A stretch of DNA of 64,000 nucleotides from Streptomyces sp. P9-A4. GTDB lineage: Bacteria > Actinomycetota > Actinomycetes > Streptomycetales > Streptomycetaceae. Every line of letters starts with the position of its first letter. The first letter of the stretch is position 1. The notes below the pieces were generated by a model. That model saw nothing but the letters and a program-made list of their open reading frames with translations. It was not told where the DNA came from and did not search any database. A program made the position numbers and the translations under genes. The DNA is taken from contig NZ_JAZIFY010000001.1 of the NCBI RefSeq assembly GCF_036634195.1, positions 1,994,501-2,058,500 of the forward strand. Reading direction: 5' to 3'. Shown here one piece after another: positions 33,187 through 40,355 of this stretch.

Positions 33187-33918
33187 TCAGATGTCGGTGA
33201 CGCGGAGCCCGGCGTGGGCCTTGTACCGGCGGTTCACCGAGATCAGGTTGGCGACGAGCGACTCGACCTGGTGGGCGCCCCGCAGCCGGCCGGCGAAGAC
33301 GCCGCGCATGCCGGCGATGCGGCCGGCGAGGGCCTGGACGATCTCGACGTCGGCGCGCTCCTCCCCGAGGACCATCACGTCGGTGTCGATCTCCTCGACG
33401 GAGGTGTCCTTGAGGAGGACGGCGGAGAGGTGGTGGAAGGCGGCGGTGACCCGGGAGTCCGGGAGGAGCGCGGCGGCCTGCTCGGCGGCGGAGCCCTCCT
33501 CGGGCTTGAGGGCGTAGGCGCCCTTCTTGTCGAAGCCGAGCGGGTTGACGCAGTCGACGACCAGCTTGCCCGTGAGCTCCTCGCGCAGGGACTCCAGGGT
33601 CTTGGCGTGGCCCTCCCAGGGCACGGCGACGATCACGACGTCGCTGCGGCGGGCGGTCTCGGCGTTGTCGGCGCCCTCGACGCCGTGGCCGATGTCCGCG
33701 GCCACGTCGCGGGCGCGGTCGGCGGCACGGGAGCCGATGATCACCTGCTGGCCGGCCCTGGCGAGCCGGTAGGCGAGGCCGCGGCCCTGGTCGCCGGTGC
33801 CGCCGAGGACGCCGACGACGAGGCCGGAGACGTCGGGGAGGTCCCACGGGTCCTTGGGTGCGGCCTTGGGGGCGGCGGGCGCGGCGGCGGGGTCCTGGGG
33901 TGCGCTGGAGGAAGTCAT
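33187..33918 (-). CDS. npdG: NADPH-dependent F420 reductase (F420H2:NADP+ oxidoreductase)
   Basis: This enzyme moves hydride between NADP(H) and coenzyme F420. The 243-aa protein has a Pro/Ala-rich N-terminal extension of about 30 residues. A Rossmann fold follows, beginning V-V-G-V-L-G-G-T-G-D-Q-G-R-G-L-A. The loop I-G-S-R-A-A-D-R-A binds the NADP 2'-phosphate, V-A-V-P-W-E-G-H lies in the middle and D-C-V-N-P-L-G-F after it, and A-F-H-H-L-S-A-V-L-L carries F420-contact residues. Fno-type proteins have this layout. The start codon at 33918 is inferred; no strong ribosome-binding site is visible. Confidence 0.88.
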   Translation of the reverse strand: MTSSSAPQDPAAAPAAPKAAPKDPWDLPDVSGLVVGVLGGTGDQGRGLAYRLARAGQQVIIGSRAADRARDVAADIGHGVEGADNAETARRSDVVIVAVPWEGHAKTLESLREELTGKLVVDCVNPLGFDKKGAYALKPEEGSAAEQAAALLPDSRVTAAFHHLSAVLLKDTSVEEIDTDVMVLGEERADVEIVQALAGRIAGMRGVFAGRLRGAHQVESLVANLISVNRRYKAHAGLRVTDI

Positions 33919-34021
33919 GGCCCCGACATTACCGACCGGTCGGGCTGCCGGGAGTCCCGTACGGGTGGAACCCCCGCGACCGGCCGCGCGCGGGCCCCGC
34001 AGCGGTGCAGAATGCGGGCCC

Positions 34022-34621
34022 ATGGATGCCGTACGGGTCGCGTTGCTGCGGGAAGTGCTCGCCGGGACGGAGTGGCCGGGGGCGGCCCGCAGGTTCGCGG
34101 GCGCGCTCCGGTCCTCGGTCGTCCCGCACCGGGGCGGGCTGCTGCTGGTCGGCACGGAGGAGTACGAGCCCTGGCACCTGGCGGCGCACCTGGTCGACGA
34201 GTCCGCCTGGTCGGGGCTGCCGGAGCTGGCGCCGACGCTGGTACGGCACCGGGTGCGGCCGGGGGCTCCGGCCCACCTGGGGGTCGGTCTGGGGCGGCTG
34301 GAGGCGGCGGGGCGCGGGGCGACGCTGCTGATGGTGGCGCCGGAGCGGCCGGACGCCGGGCTGCTCCAGCGGGTGCACGACGCCCGGCGGGCGGGGGCGA
34401 CGGTGCTCTCGCTCGACGGGGGTGACGCGGAGGTGCGGGGTCTCGCGCACGAGGCGCTGACGGTGGCGGAGGGGGCGGAGGTGGACCTGGACACGGTGCA
34501 GCACCTGGTGAGCGCGGCGGCGGGCGAGAACAGCGTGCCCTCCCCCCGGGGCCGCCGCTTCCGGGACCGCCTCTCGTCCCTGGCGGACCGCCTGACGGCG
34601 CCGCCGCCGGCGCGCTGGTAG
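34022..34621 (+). CDS. Conserved hypothetical protein (199 aa)
   Basis: A soluble 199-aa protein with good Streptomyces codon use and no domain I recognise. It has alternating strands and helices: L-L-L-V-G-T-E-E-Y-E-P-W-H-L-A-A-H-L-V-D-E in the first third, G-A-T-L-L-M-V-A-P-E-R-P in the middle and A-T-V-L-S-L-D-G-G-D-A-E-V-R near 130. The alternation resembles a SIS- or Rossmann-like sugar/nucleotide fold, but this is only an impression. The C terminus is basic (R-G-R-R-F-R-D-R). The stop codon TAG lies in the first, degenerate copy of a 34-bp tandem repeat that continues downstream. Confidence 0.65.
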   Translation: MDAVRVALLREVLAGTEWPGAARRFAGALRSSVVPHRGGLLLVGTEEYEPWHLAAHLVDESAWSGLPELAPTLVRHRVRPGAPAHLGVGLGRLEAAGRGATLLMVAPERPDAGLLQRVHDARRAGATVLSLDGGDAEVRGLAHEALTVAEGAEVDLDTVQHLVSAAAGENSVPSPRGRRFRDRLSSLADRLTAPPPARW

Positions 34622-34740
34622 GGCCGGGCGCACGCCGCCGCCGGCGCGCTGGCAGGGCCGGGCGCACGCCGCCGCCGGCGCGCTGGCAGGGCCGGGCGCA
34701 CGCCGCCGCCGGCGCGCTGGCAGGGCCGGGGCCGGGCGCA
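34597..34740. repeat. 34-bp tandem repeat seeded at a stop codon
   Basis: Three exact 34-bp copies lie at 34621-34654, 34655-34688 and 34689-34722, each starting GGGCCGGGCGCACG and ending GCGCGCTGGCA. A diverged partial copy forms the last codons and stop of the preceding gene (CTGGTAG instead of CTGGCAG), and a truncated copy follows to about 34740. The unit is not a multiple of 3 and is not translated in any convincing frame. Confidence 0.9.
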
Positions 34741-34818
34741 GCAGGGTGACGGCTCCGTCTTCGGCACGCCCGCAAATTCGGTTGCCCGTGTCGTCTCCCC
34801 GTCGGAGCATGGCCCCTC

Positions 34819-36162
34819 GTGTCCTCCCCCTTCGCGAAGTTCTCCGCCCTGCTGCCCGACCTCGCGCCCTGGCGCGCGTCCGCCGATTTCCGGCTGCTCT
34901 GGGTGCAGGGGCTCGTCACGTACTTCAGCAGTGCGATGGCGATGATCGCCCTGCCGCTCCAGATCAAGGAGCTGACGGGTTCGCCGCTCGCCGTCGGTGC
35001 GATGGGCGCGGTGGAGCTGGTGCCGCTGGTGGTGTTCGGGCTGTACGGCGGGGCGCTCGCCGACGCGGTCGACCGGCGGAAGGTGATCCTGGCGACCGAG
35101 GCGGGCCTCGGGCTGCTCGCCCTGGTCCTGCTGCTCAACGCGCTGCTGCCGGTCCCGATGCTCTGGCCGCTGTACGTGGTCGCGGCGGGTGTCTCCGCGC
35201 TCGCCGGCCTCCAGCGCCCGGCCCTGGACTCGCTGCTCGCCCGGATCGTGCCGCACGAGCACCAGACGGCTGCGGCGGCGCTGAACTCGCTGCGCTGGCA
35301 GATGGGCTCGATCGCGGGCCCGGCCCTCGCCGGTCTCGTGGTCGCCTACGCGGGCCACGCGCCCGCGTACGGCGTGACGATCGCCGGTTTCGCCGTATCG
35401 GTGCTGCTGTGCCGCCGGCTCTCCCCGGCCCCGCCCGCGCACGACGCCGAGAAACCCTCGCTGCGGGGCATCGCGGAGGGCGCGCGGTACGCCTGGTCGC
35501 GGCCGGTGCTGCTGGGTACGTACGCGATCGACCTGGCGGCGATGTTCTTCGCGTTCCCGAACACGATCTTCCCGTTCCTCGCGGACGAGCTGGACGCCGA
35601 CTGGTCGCTCGGTCTGATGTACGCGGCGGGCTCGGTCGGCTCGCTGGTCCTCGGTCTGACCAGCGGCTGGACCTCGAAGGTGCGGCGGCACGGGCTGCTC
35701 GTGGTCGGCGGTGCGGCCGGCTGGGGTCTGGCCATCGCGGCGGCCGGCTGGTTCGGGAACGTCTGGCCGGTGCTGCTGTGCCTGGCCTTCGCGGGCGCGG
35801 GCGACATGCTGAGCGGACTCGGCCGCGCCACGATCTGGAACCAGACGATCCCGGAGGAGCTGCGCGGCCGGCTGGCGGGCATCGAGGTGCTCTCGTACAG
35901 CGTCGGCCCGCAGCTCGGCCAGGTCAGGGCGGGCGTGATGGCGGGCTGGACCGGCACCCGGTCGGCGGTCTGGACGGGCGGCGTGGCCTGTGTGGCCTCG
36001 GTGGGGCTGCTCTGTCTGGCGCTGCCGAAGCTCCTGACGTACGACTCCGACACCGACGAGGACTCACTGCGCCGCAAGGCCCAGCAGGAGACGGCCGGGG
36101 AGCGGGCGGCCCGGGAGTCGGCCGACGAGCGGCCGGCCCCGGAGTCGGCCGGGACCGTCTGA
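34819..36162 (+). CDS. 12-TM MFS transporter (EntS/DHA3-like)
   Basis: A 447-aa permease with about twelve hydrophobic segments. The start F-R-L-L-W-V-Q-G-L-V-T-Y-F-S-S-A-M and motif A-like G-G-A-L-A-D-A-V-D-R-R-K-V between helices 2 and 3 are characteristic of the DHA3 group that includes the enterobactin exporter EntS. The C-terminal 50 residues are acidic and repetitive (A-R-E-S-A-D-E-R-P-A-P-E-S-A) and cytoplasmic. The GTG at 34819 was chosen by homology of the first helix. The cargo is unknown; a siderophore or drug are both plausible, and the iron genes 1.2 kb away do not settle it. Confidence 0.87.
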   Translation: MSSPFAKFSALLPDLAPWRASADFRLLWVQGLVTYFSSAMAMIALPLQIKELTGSPLAVGAMGAVELVPLVVFGLYGGALADAVDRRKVILATEAGLGLLALVLLLNALLPVPMLWPLYVVAAGVSALAGLQRPALDSLLARIVPHEHQTAAAALNSLRWQMGSIAGPALAGLVVAYAGHAPAYGVTIAGFAVSVLLCRRLSPAPPAHDAEKPSLRGIAEGARYAWSRPVLLGTYAIDLAAMFFAFPNTIFPFLADELDADWSLGLMYAAGSVGSLVLGLTSGWTSKVRRHGLLVVGGAAGWGLAIAAAGWFGNVWPVLLCLAFAGAGDMLSGLGRATIWNQTIPEELRGRLAGIEVLSYSVGPQLGQVRAGVMAGWTGTRSAVWTGGVACVASVGLLCLALPKLLTYDSDTDEDSLRRKAQQETAGERAARESADERPAPESAGTV

Positions 36163-36202
36163 GGCCGGCCCCGGCCGCGCGCGCCTCGCCCCGGCGCCCG
36201 CC

Positions 36203-36433
36203 TCAGTCGGGGTCCTCTTCCGTCCGCCCCTTGTCGTGCCAGCGGGGATCGGTCTCCCACTCCAGGTTCCGGTCGCGGGCGGTCTCCATGGCGTGGGAGG
36301 CCTCCTCACGGCTGGCGTAGGGGCCGAAACGGTTCTTCGCCGGGCACTCGGGGCCCTCTTCCACCTTCTTGTGCTCCAGGCAGTAGTACCACTCGCCCGG
36401 TTTGCCCACGGTGCGCTTCTTGAACAAGGCCAT
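36203..36433 (-). CDS. Small conserved actinobacterial protein (76 aa)
   Basis: A 76-aa hydrophilic protein begins [19 protein letters not shown] and has two cysteines (Y-C-L-E-H-K and P-E-C-P-A-K). A short SPOR-like stretch follows ([10 protein letters not shown]), then an acidic tail. A GAAGGAG-like site precedes the ATG at 36433. The two cysteines and His could bind zinc. It is divergent from map. Function is unknown. Confidence 0.75.
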   Translation of the reverse strand: MALFKKRTVGKPGEWYYCLEHKKVEEGPECPAKNRFGPYASREEASHAMETARDRNLEWETDPRWHDKGRTEEDPD

Positions 36434-36494
36434 CGTCGTCGGCTCCTTCCTCCGAGACCATGCTGCCCCAGACCCGGTCGTTAGACTCGCTGGC

Positions 36495-37352
36495 ATGTCT
36501 GGCCAGTCGCTTCTCGTACCGGGGGAGCTCTCCCCCCATCGTTCCGTTCCGGGCTCCATCCGCCGCCCCGAGTACGTCGGGAAGCCCGCCCCGACCCCCT
36601 ACACCGGGCCCGAGGTGCAGGACTCCGACACCGTCGAGCGGATGCGGATCGCCGGCCGCATCGCCGCTCAGGCGATGGAGGAGGCCGCCAAGCACATCGC
36701 CCCGGGCGTCACCACCGACGAGCTCGACCGGGTCGCGCACGAGTTCATGTGCGACCACGGCGCGTACCCGTCGACGCTCGGCTACCGGGGGTTCCCGAAG
36801 TCGCTGTGCGCCTCGGTCAACGAGGTCATCTGCCACGGGATCCCCGACTCCACCGTCCTGCGGGACGGCGACATCGTGAACCTGGACGTCACCGCGTACA
36901 TCAACGGCGTCCACGGCGACAACAACGCCACCTACCTCTGCGGTGACGTCGACGAGGAGTCGCGGCTGCTCGTCGAGCGGACCCGGGAGTCCCTGAACCG
37001 CGCGATCAAGGCGGTGCGGCCGGGGCGCCAGATCAACATCATCGGGCGGGTCATCGAGTCGTACGCCAAGCGCTTCGGCTACGGCGTCGTCCGCGACTTC
37101 ACCGGTCACGGCATCAACTCGTCCTTCCACTCGGGCCTGATCGTCCCGCACTACGACTCCCCCCACCACACCACCGAGATCAAGACCGGCATGACCTTCA
37201 CGATCGAGCCGATGCTGACCCTCGGCACCCACGACTACGACATGTGGGACGACGGCTGGACCGTGGTGACCAAGGACCGGAAGCGGACCGCGCAGTTCGA
37301 GCACACGCTCGTGGTGACCGAGAACGGGGCCGAGATCCTTACGTTGCCCTGA
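36495..37352 (+). CDS. map: Type I methionine aminopeptidase
   Basis: This enzyme removes N-terminal methionine from nascent proteins. The 285-aa protein has a 40-residue N-terminal extension with R-R-P-E-Y-V-G-K-P and no zinc-finger cysteines (the MetAP1c-like form of actinobacteria). A pita-bread domain follows with all five metal ligands: N-L-D-V-T and H-G-D-N-N (two Asp), F-T-G-H-G-I-N (His), T-I-E-P-M-L (Glu) and F-E-H-T-L-V-V-T (Glu). Streptomyces usually carries another copy near the ribosomal protein operon, so this is probably the second MetAP. The start at 36495 is by homology; the ribosome-binding site is weak. Confidence 0.93.
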   Translation: MSGQSLLVPGELSPHRSVPGSIRRPEYVGKPAPTPYTGPEVQDSDTVERMRIAGRIAAQAMEEAAKHIAPGVTTDELDRVAHEFMCDHGAYPSTLGYRGFPKSLCASVNEVICHGIPDSTVLRDGDIVNLDVTAYINGVHGDNNATYLCGDVDEESRLLVERTRESLNRAIKAVRPGRQINIIGRVIESYAKRFGYGVVRDFTGHGINSSFHSGLIVPHYDSPHHTTEIKTGMTFTIEPMLTLGTHDYDMWDDGWTVVTKDRKRTAQFEHTLVVTENGAEILTLP

Positions 37353-37388
37353 CCCTCCGGGTGGGTAGCTTCTTACCGACAGGACGTC

Positions 37389-37441
37389 GGGAACCAGTTG
37401 ACTTAGGCAAGCCTAACTCGACAGGATCGTCACTGGTTCCC
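37389..37441. promoter_or_regulatory. Iron box and candidate promoter of the heme oxygenase gene, framed by an inverted repeat
   Basis: TTAGGC-AA-GCCTAA at 37403-37416 matches the DmdR1/IdeR/DtxR iron-box core. It overlaps the end of a -35-like TTGACT (37398-37403), with CAGGAT at 37422-37427 as a possible -10. Outside it, GGGAACCAGT (37389-37398) is exactly inverted at 37432-37441. Iron-dependent repression of heme oxygenase is the expected effect. Confidence 0.72.
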
Positions 37442-37466
37442 GTCCCATCGGTCCCGGAGGCACGCC

Positions 37467-38117
37467 TTGGACACGCCCTTCTCCACGCTCATCCGTACGG
37501 CCTCGCACGAGCAGCACACGGAGGCGGAGACCTCGTCCTTCATGAGCGACCTCCTGGGCGGACGGCTCGCCGTCGACGCCTACGCCCGCTACACGGAGCA
37601 GCTGTGGTTCGTCTACCGGGCCCTGGAGGAGGGTGCGGAGGCCCTGCGCGAGGACCCGGTCGCCGGGCCCTTCATCCAGCCGGAGCTGTTCCGCACGGCC
37701 GCCCTGGAACAGGACCTCACCCATCTGCGGGGCCCCGGCTGGCGCGCCGCCGCCTCCCCGCTGCCCGCCACCGCCGCCTACGCCGAGCGGGTCGCCGAGT
37801 GCGCCCGCGACTGGCCCGCCGGATATGTGGCGCACCACTACACGCGCTATCTGGGCGACCTGTCGGGCGGCCAGATCATCCGCGACAAGGCGGAGCGCAC
37901 CTGGGGCTTCACGCGCAAGGGCGACGGCGTCCGCTTCTACGTGTTCGACGCGATCGGCAACCCGGCCGCGTTCAAGCGGGCGTACCGCGAACTGCTCGAC
38001 GGGGTGAACGCGGACGACCTGGAGAAGCAGCGGATCGTCGACGAGTGCAAGCGGGCGTTCGACTTCAACAGCGCGGTCTTCCACCAGCTGGGAGGCGAGT
38101 TCCCGCTCAGCGCGTGA
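37467..38117 (+). CDS. hmuO: Biliverdin-producing heme oxygenase
   Basis: A 216-aa soluble enzyme that opens heme to biliverdin, CO and ferrous iron, used to obtain iron from heme. The heme-ligand region A-S-H-E-Q-H-T-E-A-E lies at residues 12-21, with His17 (H-T-E-A-E) the likely proximal ligand. The distal helix signature Y-L-G-D-L-S-G-G-Q-I-I is near residue 130. The start is TTG at 37467, supported by GGAGG 8 nt upstream. An iron box about 50 bp upstream indicates repression when iron is plentiful. The gene precedes, within 1.1 kb, the iron-regulated efeOBU genes, but a convergent PhzF-like gene separates them. The symbol is by analogy with corynebacterial HmuO. Confidence 0.9.
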   Translation: MDTPFSTLIRTASHEQHTEAETSSFMSDLLGGRLAVDAYARYTEQLWFVYRALEEGAEALREDPVAGPFIQPELFRTAALEQDLTHLRGPGWRAAASPLPATAAYAERVAECARDWPAGYVAHHYTRYLGDLSGGQIIRDKAERTWGFTRKGDGVRFYVFDAIGNPAAFKRAYRELLDGVNADDLEKQRIVDECKRAFDFNSAVFHQLGGEFPLSA

Positions 38118-38155
38118 GCCCGTGGGCGTCCGGCGCCCGCGCGCTCAGCGCGTGA
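38105..38155. repeat. Twin palindromes GCTCAGCGCGTGAGC, one on each of two convergent stop codons
   Basis: Identical 15-bp copies at 38105-38119 and 38141-38155 each form GCTCA/TGAGC stems. The left copy contains the heme oxygenase TGA and the right copy contains the TGA of the convergent PhzF-like gene. They probably serve as terminators. Confidence 0.65.
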
Positions 38156-38831
38156 GCGTCCCCTCCAGGCGGACCCGTCCGCCCAACTCCACGATGCCGT
38201 CGGGGCCGGGGGCGGTGAGCAGCTGCGAACCCCGGCCCTGCGTGATGTTCAGGGCCCGTCCCAGCTCCGCCGTGAGCAGCAGCGCCGCCGCGCCGGTCGC
38301 CTCGTCCTCGTCGATGCCGTCGCCGCGCCCCGGGAACGCCCGCGCCCTGATCCGGCCCGCGGCCTCCTCCTCCCAGGCCCAGGCGTAGATCCACTCCCCC
38401 GGCTCGGGCACGTCGAGGGCGTCCACCTCGGCGGCGGAGCCGTACCGGCGCAGGGTCCGCGGCGGCGCCCACTCGGCGCGCGCCTCGATCCAGGTGAACT
38501 CCCCGTCCCCGCGCACCCACACCTCACCGGCCGGCGGGCAGATGACCTCCAGGTCGAGCAGCCAGGCGGCGCCGACGAGCGGGTGTCCGGCGAACGGCAG
38601 CCGCAGCCCGGGGGTGTAGATGTCCACGACCCCGCGCTCCGGGTCGTCCACGAACACCGTCTCGCTGAAGCCGAGTTCCTTGGCGAGCGCCTGCCGGGAG
38701 GCCTCGTCGGGGTGGGTACGGGCATCCCGTACGACTCCGAGCCGGTTGCCGTGCCGGCCGTCGCCCGCGCAGAAGACCCTGAGGACGTCGATGTCGGTGG
38801 CGGTGTCGGTGCTGTGCACGGTCGTGTTCAT
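38145..38831 (-). CDS. PhzF-family isomerase-like protein (short form)
   Basis: A 228-aa protein of the PhzF/DapF-fold family. The N-terminal half has R-V-F-C-A-G-D-G-R-H-G-N-R-L-G-V-V (canonical G-N-P replaced by G-N-R) and L-G-F-S-E-T-V-F-V with the catalytic-Glu-like residue. It also has R-L-P-F-A-G-H-P-L-V-G-A-A. The C-terminal half has D-E-D-E-A-T-G-A-A-A-L-L-L in place of D-P-V-T-G-S. At 228 aa it is shorter than the usual 260-300. Activity is unknown; related proteins are epimerases or isomerases. The start is uncertain: the ATG at 38831 lacks a clear ribosome-binding site and an ATG nine codons upstream is possible. Confidence 0.8.
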   Translation of the reverse strand: MNTTVHSTDTATDIDVLRVFCAGDGRHGNRLGVVRDARTHPDEASRQALAKELGFSETVFVDDPERGVVDIYTPGLRLPFAGHPLVGAAWLLDLEVICPPAGEVWVRGDGEFTWIEARAEWAPPRTLRRYGSAAEVDALDVPEPGEWIYAWAWEEEAAGRIRARAFPGRGDGIDEDEATGAAALLLTAELGRALNITQGRGSQLLTAPGPDGIVELGGRVRLEGTLTR

Positions 38832-38863
38832 GGCGGAAATTGAAACATCCGACGGCATGCCGG

Positions 38864-38896
38864 CAGGGCCGCACCCGGGAATCGGGTGCGGCCCTG
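38864..38896. terminator. Strong hairpin (14-bp perfect stem) upstream of the PhzF-like gene
   Basis: CAGGGCCGCACCCG at 38864-38877 is exactly complementary to 38883-38896 around a 5-nt loop. It sits within the 336-bp gap between the divergent PhzF-like and efeO genes, 33 bp before the PhzF-like start. On the plus strand it is followed by CCCTTTC. Apart from this hairpin, a TTGAC doublet at 38999-39014 and the iron boxes, the gap holds nothing I recognise. Confidence 0.55.
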
Positions 38897-39105
38897 ACCC
38901 TTTCGGCGGTGCTCGACGCGAGGCGCGTCGCCTCGGCCGTACCGGTGCGCATCACCGAACAAGGCGAATGCGGGCAATTCCTCCCCATCCACCCACTCTT
39001 GACTCTCTCTTGACCCGGCCATGAGAAGCCCATGAAGTCCCTGTGATCCCACCGTGTCCGGGCTGGCGGGGTTGAGAGCTGAATCACTGGACGGGTGGGT
39101 ATTGC

Positions 39106-39139
39106 TGAGGTAAGCCTCGGTTAAGTTAGGTCCGCCTCA
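39106..39139. promoter_or_regulatory. Two overlapping iron-box-like sites upstream of efeO
   Basis: Two 19-bp windows (39106-39124 and 39121-39139) each match the DmdR1/IdeR consensus at about 13 positions. The second is offset by 15 bp from the first. They end about 28 bp before the efeO ATG. They imply iron-dependent repression of efeOBU. Confidence 0.6.
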
Positions 39140-39166
39140 GTCCGTCCCCGCGTCCCTGGAGTCCTC

Positions 39167-40324
39167 ATGCGAGCCGTCCGTCTGTCCGTCGTCACCGCCG
39201 CCGCGACCGCGGCGACTCTGGCCGCCGTCACGGGCTGCGCCGAGAAGAGCGACGCCAAGGCGGACGACGGCACGATCACCGTCATCGCCAAGGACGACTC
39301 CTGCGAGGTCTCGAAGAAGGAGTTCCCGGCCGGCCACGTCAAGCTGGCCGTCGAGAACCGCGGCTCCAAGATCACCGAGGTCTACGTCCTCTACCCGGAC
39401 GACCGGATCGTCACCGAGCGCGAGAACATCGGCCCCGGCGTCAAGGCCACGCTCACCGCCGAGATCAAGGCCGGCGACTACGCCATCGCCTGCAAGCCCG
39501 GCATGCAGGGCGAGGGCATCCGCCAGCAGGTCAAGGCCACCGGCAAGGGCGCCGCCACCGCCAAGCGCTCCCCCGAGATGGACGCCGCCGTCGCCTCCTA
39601 CCGCCAGTACGTCCAGGCGCAGGCCGACGCGACCCTGCCCAAGGTGAAGGTCTTCACCGACGCCGTCCGCGCCGGTGACGTCGAGGCCGCGAAGAAGGCC
39701 TACGCCGAGTCCCGCATCGGCTGGGAGCGCACCGAGCCCGTCGCCGAGTCCTTCGGCGACATCGACCCCAAGGTCGACGTCCGCGAGGACGGCCTGGAGG
39801 ACGGCCAGGACCCGGCCAAGGACTGGACCGGCTGGCACCGTCTGGAGAAGGCGCTCTGGCACGACAAGAAGATCGGCGCCCGTGAGAAGCAGCTCGCCGA
39901 CCTCCTCGACAAGGACCTCGCGGACTGGGTGAAGCGGGTCGGCAAGGCCGAGATCACCCCGACCTCCATGGCCAACGGCGCCAAGGAACTCCTGGACGAG
40001 GTCGCCAGCGGCAAGGTCACCGGCGAGGAGGAGCGCTACTCGCACACCGACCTCGTCGACTTCAAGGCGAACGTCGAGGGCGCCCAGAAGTCCTTCGACC
40101 TGCTCAAGCCGGTCGCCACCAAGAACGACCCGAAGCTCGTCGCCGACCTGGACAAGCAGTTCGCCGCGCTGAACACGCTGCTCGACAAGTACCGCACGGA
40201 CAAGACCTCCTACGTCTTCACCTCGTACGAGAAGGTCGGCAAGCCCGAGCGCAAGGAGCTGTCGGACGGCGTCAACGCCCTGGCCGAGCCGCTCTCCAAG
40301 CTCGCCGCCGCCGTCGTCAAGTAG
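39167..40324 (+). CDS. efeO: EfeO: periplasmic-type iron-uptake lipoprotein with cupredoxin and M75 domains
   Basis: This is the extracytoplasmic component of the EfeUOB elemental/ferrous iron importer. The 385-aa protein has a lipobox (V-T-G-C, Cys near residue 24). A cupredoxin-like domain follows (residues about 35-120: I-T-V-I-A-K-D-D-S-C-E-V..., closing with Y-A-I-A-C-K-P-G-M). Last comes an imelysin/M75-type helical domain (P-E-M-D-A-A-V-A-S-Y-R-Q-Y onward) with the metal-site motif G-W-H-R-L-E-K-A-L-W. It is the first gene of efeO-efeB-efeU, with iron boxes upstream. Confidence 0.93.
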   Translation: MRAVRLSVVTAAATAATLAAVTGCAEKSDAKADDGTITVIAKDDSCEVSKKEFPAGHVKLAVENRGSKITEVYVLYPDDRIVTERENIGPGVKATLTAEIKAGDYAIACKPGMQGEGIRQQVKATGKGAATAKRSPEMDAAVASYRQYVQAQADATLPKVKVFTDAVRAGDVEAAKKAYAESRIGWERTEPVAESFGDIDPKVDVREDGLEDGQDPAKDWTGWHRLEKALWHDKKIGAREKQLADLLDKDLADWVKRVGKAEITPTSMANGAKELLDEVASGKVTGEEERYSHTDLVDFKANVEGAQKSFDLLKPVATKNDPKLVADLDKQFAALNTLLDKYRTDKTSYVFTSYEKVGKPERKELSDGVNALAEPLSKLAAAVVK

Positions 40325-40355
40325 TCGTCGAGTCAGCAGGGACGGGAAGACGGAC

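Noticed and set aside
34597..34810. Protein-coding reading of the 34-bp repeat array (alternating A-P-A-R-R-R-R and A-C-A-R-P segments on the minus strand)
   Set aside because: The repeat length is not a multiple of three, so the frame shifts each unit; no start or homologue fits.
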